Source of the DNA: Ignelater luminosus
Taxonomy: Eukaryota; Arthropoda; Insecta; Coleoptera; Elateridae
NCBI GenBank assembly: GCA_011009095.1
Contig: VTPC01090675.1
Location: forward strand, 124,001-188,000
DNA: 64,000 nucleotides
Reading direction: 5' to 3'
Numbering within the stretch: the stretch's first letter is position 1; every line of letters begins with the position of its first letter. The notes beneath the pieces were generated by a model. The model saw nothing but the letters and a program-made list of their open reading frames with translations. It was not told where the DNA came from and searched no databases. Shown here in pieces: positions 61,208-64,000 of the stretch. Position numbers and translations under genes: made by a program.

Positions 61208-64000
61208 GTTAGTTAGTTGTTTAAGGATGTAAATATTTACCCATCGTATAAATACATAAGGGTTTATCAATGGCTCTTTAAAAGTTCATAAAGATTATAA
61301 AAAGGCACGTGACAGGTTCATTTATTTAGTTACACCTTATTCAAAGAATATGACCCGTTCTTCGAGTTGGTAAATACGGGGCGTTACGGGAAAAGTTATG
61401 TAAATGTTGATCCCCGTAACCCGGACTCGAGTCAAGTGCGTGTAAAATCAGGGTTGAATGCGCCTGATTGTCTCTATCACACCGCTAGATCTGGCCATAG
61501 GGTGTGCTCCTTCTTGCACATTGTATGCTTCGTCACGCGGTCCTTGTCCGGGCTGCAAGGGGCGATCAGCTGTTTGGCTCGCCTATATTTGACCCGCTTG
61601 TTGTCTAGACGCCAGAGTTAAATTAGTGTAGTTTATGTAGGGCACTATTAGAAAATTTATGTCAAGTTGGATAAAATAATCATGTAAATATCAAGTGTTT
61701 CTTTTAGAGGGCCACGCTGAAATATGCACCTCCATTGTTGATTAACGACTGCACGCTTGTACAATCATTCTGATGTTATTTACAAGGTTTTATAAAATCC
61801 CAACCGAAAATTCCTCGAGCAAATTTATAAATTTCAAGAATTTGTAATAAATTGTTATATTGCTGTAAAGATTCATCAGGTGGAATACGAAAATATTGGA
61901 AAAAATCCAATATATTCGAAAGTTTATAACTTAATCTAAATGTAGAAAATTATGGAAGATGCTTAGTCATAAATAAGTAATGTCCTTTATCTTTTGAGAG
62001 GCAGATTTTACACCTTTTAGATTAGCAGTTGATTTAAAATAAATGGTTTGTCATTCGTTTTTGATTATTTTTAAATGTAAGTGGCTAAAAAATATTAGCC
62101 GGCGGTAAATCGTAATCCATAGATCAAATTGAAGTTGGAAACACCGGTCTGAAATCAGATAATAAAATCCCCGACAGTCATTTACACATTGATGATCTGT
62201 ATCCTTGTTCTGTGTGTTTACATTTAGGTGTTGTAAGAAATATTAAAAGCTCATAATGACAATATTTTTTGGATCATTTTTAGATTTATTTTATGATTTT
62301 ATAAATATTATTTAGGCGTGTATTTTGATTTATAAATTTCATATTTTGATGGGAATTTTCTTTAGGTTTCTCAAGTAAAAGTAAGAAGAGTGAGTGATGA
62401 TTTAGGATAATTTAAGTGTTCATCTCTTTAATTTTTTGTAATTTATTATAGTAAACTAGGAGAGACTGACAGATTATTATTAACTTTCAAAATATCTTTC
62501 TTTAGCTATGAGAATAGGGAAGTAAAAGTAATCCTCCATTCGAGTATTACATGAATGTAGTACACAAAATTGCTTTGAAGTTATTAGCACACGTGTTAAG
62601 GTCACAGCATACGTAAAAACCTGTAAAGCCAGTCAGTACCCATCCAATTTAAGGTTGTAATACATAATCTCCAAAGCATATGCTTCTTTGCAGTAACGTT
62701 ATTTTATTAAAATGAATTCCAGAACGCAGCAAAGAAGTTACCAATTTTAACCTGTTTATCACATTATTAATAAATAACACGGACTGAACGTTGATTTGTT
62801 GCTTATTTGAACAATTTTTGCATAAGCACGTTGCAAAGTTTTGAAATATATCTGAGTTCAGTTATGCTATTGTAACGGGTTTTTTTGTATGATTAGATAT
62901 TTAAAAATGTCATGCATGTATTAACAATAAATTATAAATAATAACAAAAAAAGAATGTGTTGAATTTAGAAGTTTTATTGGTGGTGCACAAAATATTTTT
63001 TGAATTATTAATGTTTTATTAGGATTTCAAGAGCCTTTAAATTTTCTTTTATTTGAGAGATGTCAAGAAAATAATTTTCATGTAGAATTGCACTGTACTC
63101 TAAAACAAGAATTGTGTACAAATAAGGCATTAGAATATAGAGATAATTAAAACTCGAACCTCAAGTTAACCCGTTAAAAATAACAGTACACATATGGCAC
63201 GAAAAGTCAAAAAAGAGCAAACACAAAATGAGCTTGAAACCATTTTGGAATAAAGATATTTAAATAACTAGACGGATAACTTTCAGGAGAATTATTGCGA
63301 TCTGTCATGTGTTAGTTAAGTAAAAAAATTGGAAACCATAATTACTAATTAATTAGTAACGAATTTACACCCTTGCAGTTATTATATGTTCAATAAAAAG
63401 TAACCATAACTTTTAAAGTCTTTTTTTTTACATAATAATGCACAGATGTGCTGCAAAATTTATTGTTATTACTTTTTAAACTACTTGTAAACATTGGGAA
63501 ATAATTTTAATACCTAATAGCATTTAAAATAAAAGAGAATGTTAATGCTAATTAAGCCACCAAATTCGGTTTTACAGAATGATCAAAAAAAAACCTAAGG
63601 AAATATGTTACTTTTGATACATTGTATAATTTAAATTTAATTTGTGTAACTAGAAGATTTAATTTTAAAATCAGACATAAATAAATCTCACATGAAAAAA
63701 CAATCTTAGATTCAAATCTATAGTTTTCTTTAAGTTAATTATGAGGGAAGAAATATAGAAAAATAAAAACAAAATCCTTACTGGATAAATTGCATATTTG
63801 AAAAGGATTGCTTGCTGAAATTGTCCAAAACATTTATCACAACATACACAAGTAAAAGATAGGGTACACATTTTTCTCATAAGTGTTAGACATAAGAATC
63901 TTATAATTATATAGATCAGATATCCATAGGCACTTTTGTAAATACCTTATTCTTGATGATACAAAAATCTGAAATATTTATTTGCATTATCTTGGGTAGG
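61208..64000 (+). other. Ubx: 5' part of the first Ubx intron
   Basis: The intron begins GTTAGT at 61208 and no acceptor followed by a homeobox exon is recognisable before the window ends, so the intron is longer than 2.8 kb. This agrees with the very long Ubx introns known in other arthropods. Most of it is plain AT-rich sequence; the G+C-rich block at about 61360-61620 is listed separately. From 61620 to 64000 I see only AT-rich DNA with homopolymer runs and no supported gene or repeat. Short open frames at 61367-61621 (+) and 63671-63880 (-) lack recognisable domains. Confidence 0.85.
61360..61620. promoter_or_regulatory. G+C-rich block in the Ubx first intron, candidate cis-element
   Basis: This block is markedly richer in G+C and CpG than the flanking intron. 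It contains a GGCCATAGGG stretch near 61493 with the GCCAT core recognised by PHO/YY1, and lies 150-400 bp after the first exon. Promoter-proximal intronic enhancers and Polycomb elements are known in insect Ubx. No domain was recognised in its 84-codon open frame. Regulatory function is inferred from composition and position only; a hidden exon or non-coding transcript is an alternative. Confidence 0.35.

Noticed and set aside
1-64000. CRISPR arrays, rRNA, complete tRNA genes, bacterial operons
   Set aside because: None seen; the window is eukaryotic Hox-cluster DNA.

Overview
The window is AT-rich DNA (roughly one third G+C by eye) from an animal, almost certainly an arthropod. The only gene I recognise with confidence is the 5' coding exon of the Hox gene Ultrabithorax (Ubx) at 60541-61207 on the + strand. 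It starts MNSYFEQSGFYGG, carries the arthropod Ubx blocks FPLSLGMSPYA, QDSPYDAS and CTPDSRVG, and ends in the YPWM hexapeptide followed at once by a splice donor. The compact Ubx N-terminus and the long AT-rich intergenic DNA would suit a chelicerate (horseshoe crab or arachnid), but this is an inference, not a demonstration. 

Layout: 1-59.3 kb is a gene desert upstream of Ubx. If the cluster has the usual arthropod order and orientation, this is the abd-A to Ubx interval, equivalent to the bxd/iab-2 regulatory region of Drosophila. I found no homeobox exon in it. It holds a sparse set of old transposons: a piggyBac-like fragment (4.1-4.6 kb), a hAT derivative with an 8-bp target duplication (9.84-11.34 kb), two inverted tRNA-derived SINE-like copies (21.9 and 22.6 kb), a complete-ended but decayed Tc1 element with IR/DR ends (36.07-37.48 kb), a long palindromic element (38.9-39.04 kb), another inverted-repeat cluster (39.86-40.15 kb), a LINE reverse-transcriptase remnant (44.2-44.9 kb), a MITE with long terminal inverted repeats (46.40-46.73 kb) and a decayed mariner (48.9-49.8 kb). 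From 51.9 to 56.2 kb there are unrecognised coding-like remnants on slightly richer G+C. From 59.3 to 60.5 kb lies the likely Ubx promoter and leader, with a clear G+C/CpG island at 59.93-60.13 kb. From 61.2 kb onward is the first part of the large Ubx intron, including a G+C-rich block at 61.36-61.62 kb. 

Between the transposons are short islands of raised G+C with PHO/YY1-type cores (GCCAT/ATGGC) or clustered TTTACG motifs (posterior-Hox-like sites): about 0.93-1.11, 16.26-16.53, 17.09-17.22, 27.23-27.56, 33.15-33.35 and 42.0-42.2 kb. They are the best candidates for Hox enhancers or Polycomb response elements, but all are inferred from motifs alone. I found no convincing novel protein system. 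The most unusual structures are the 38.9-kb palindrome and the motif-clustered islands.
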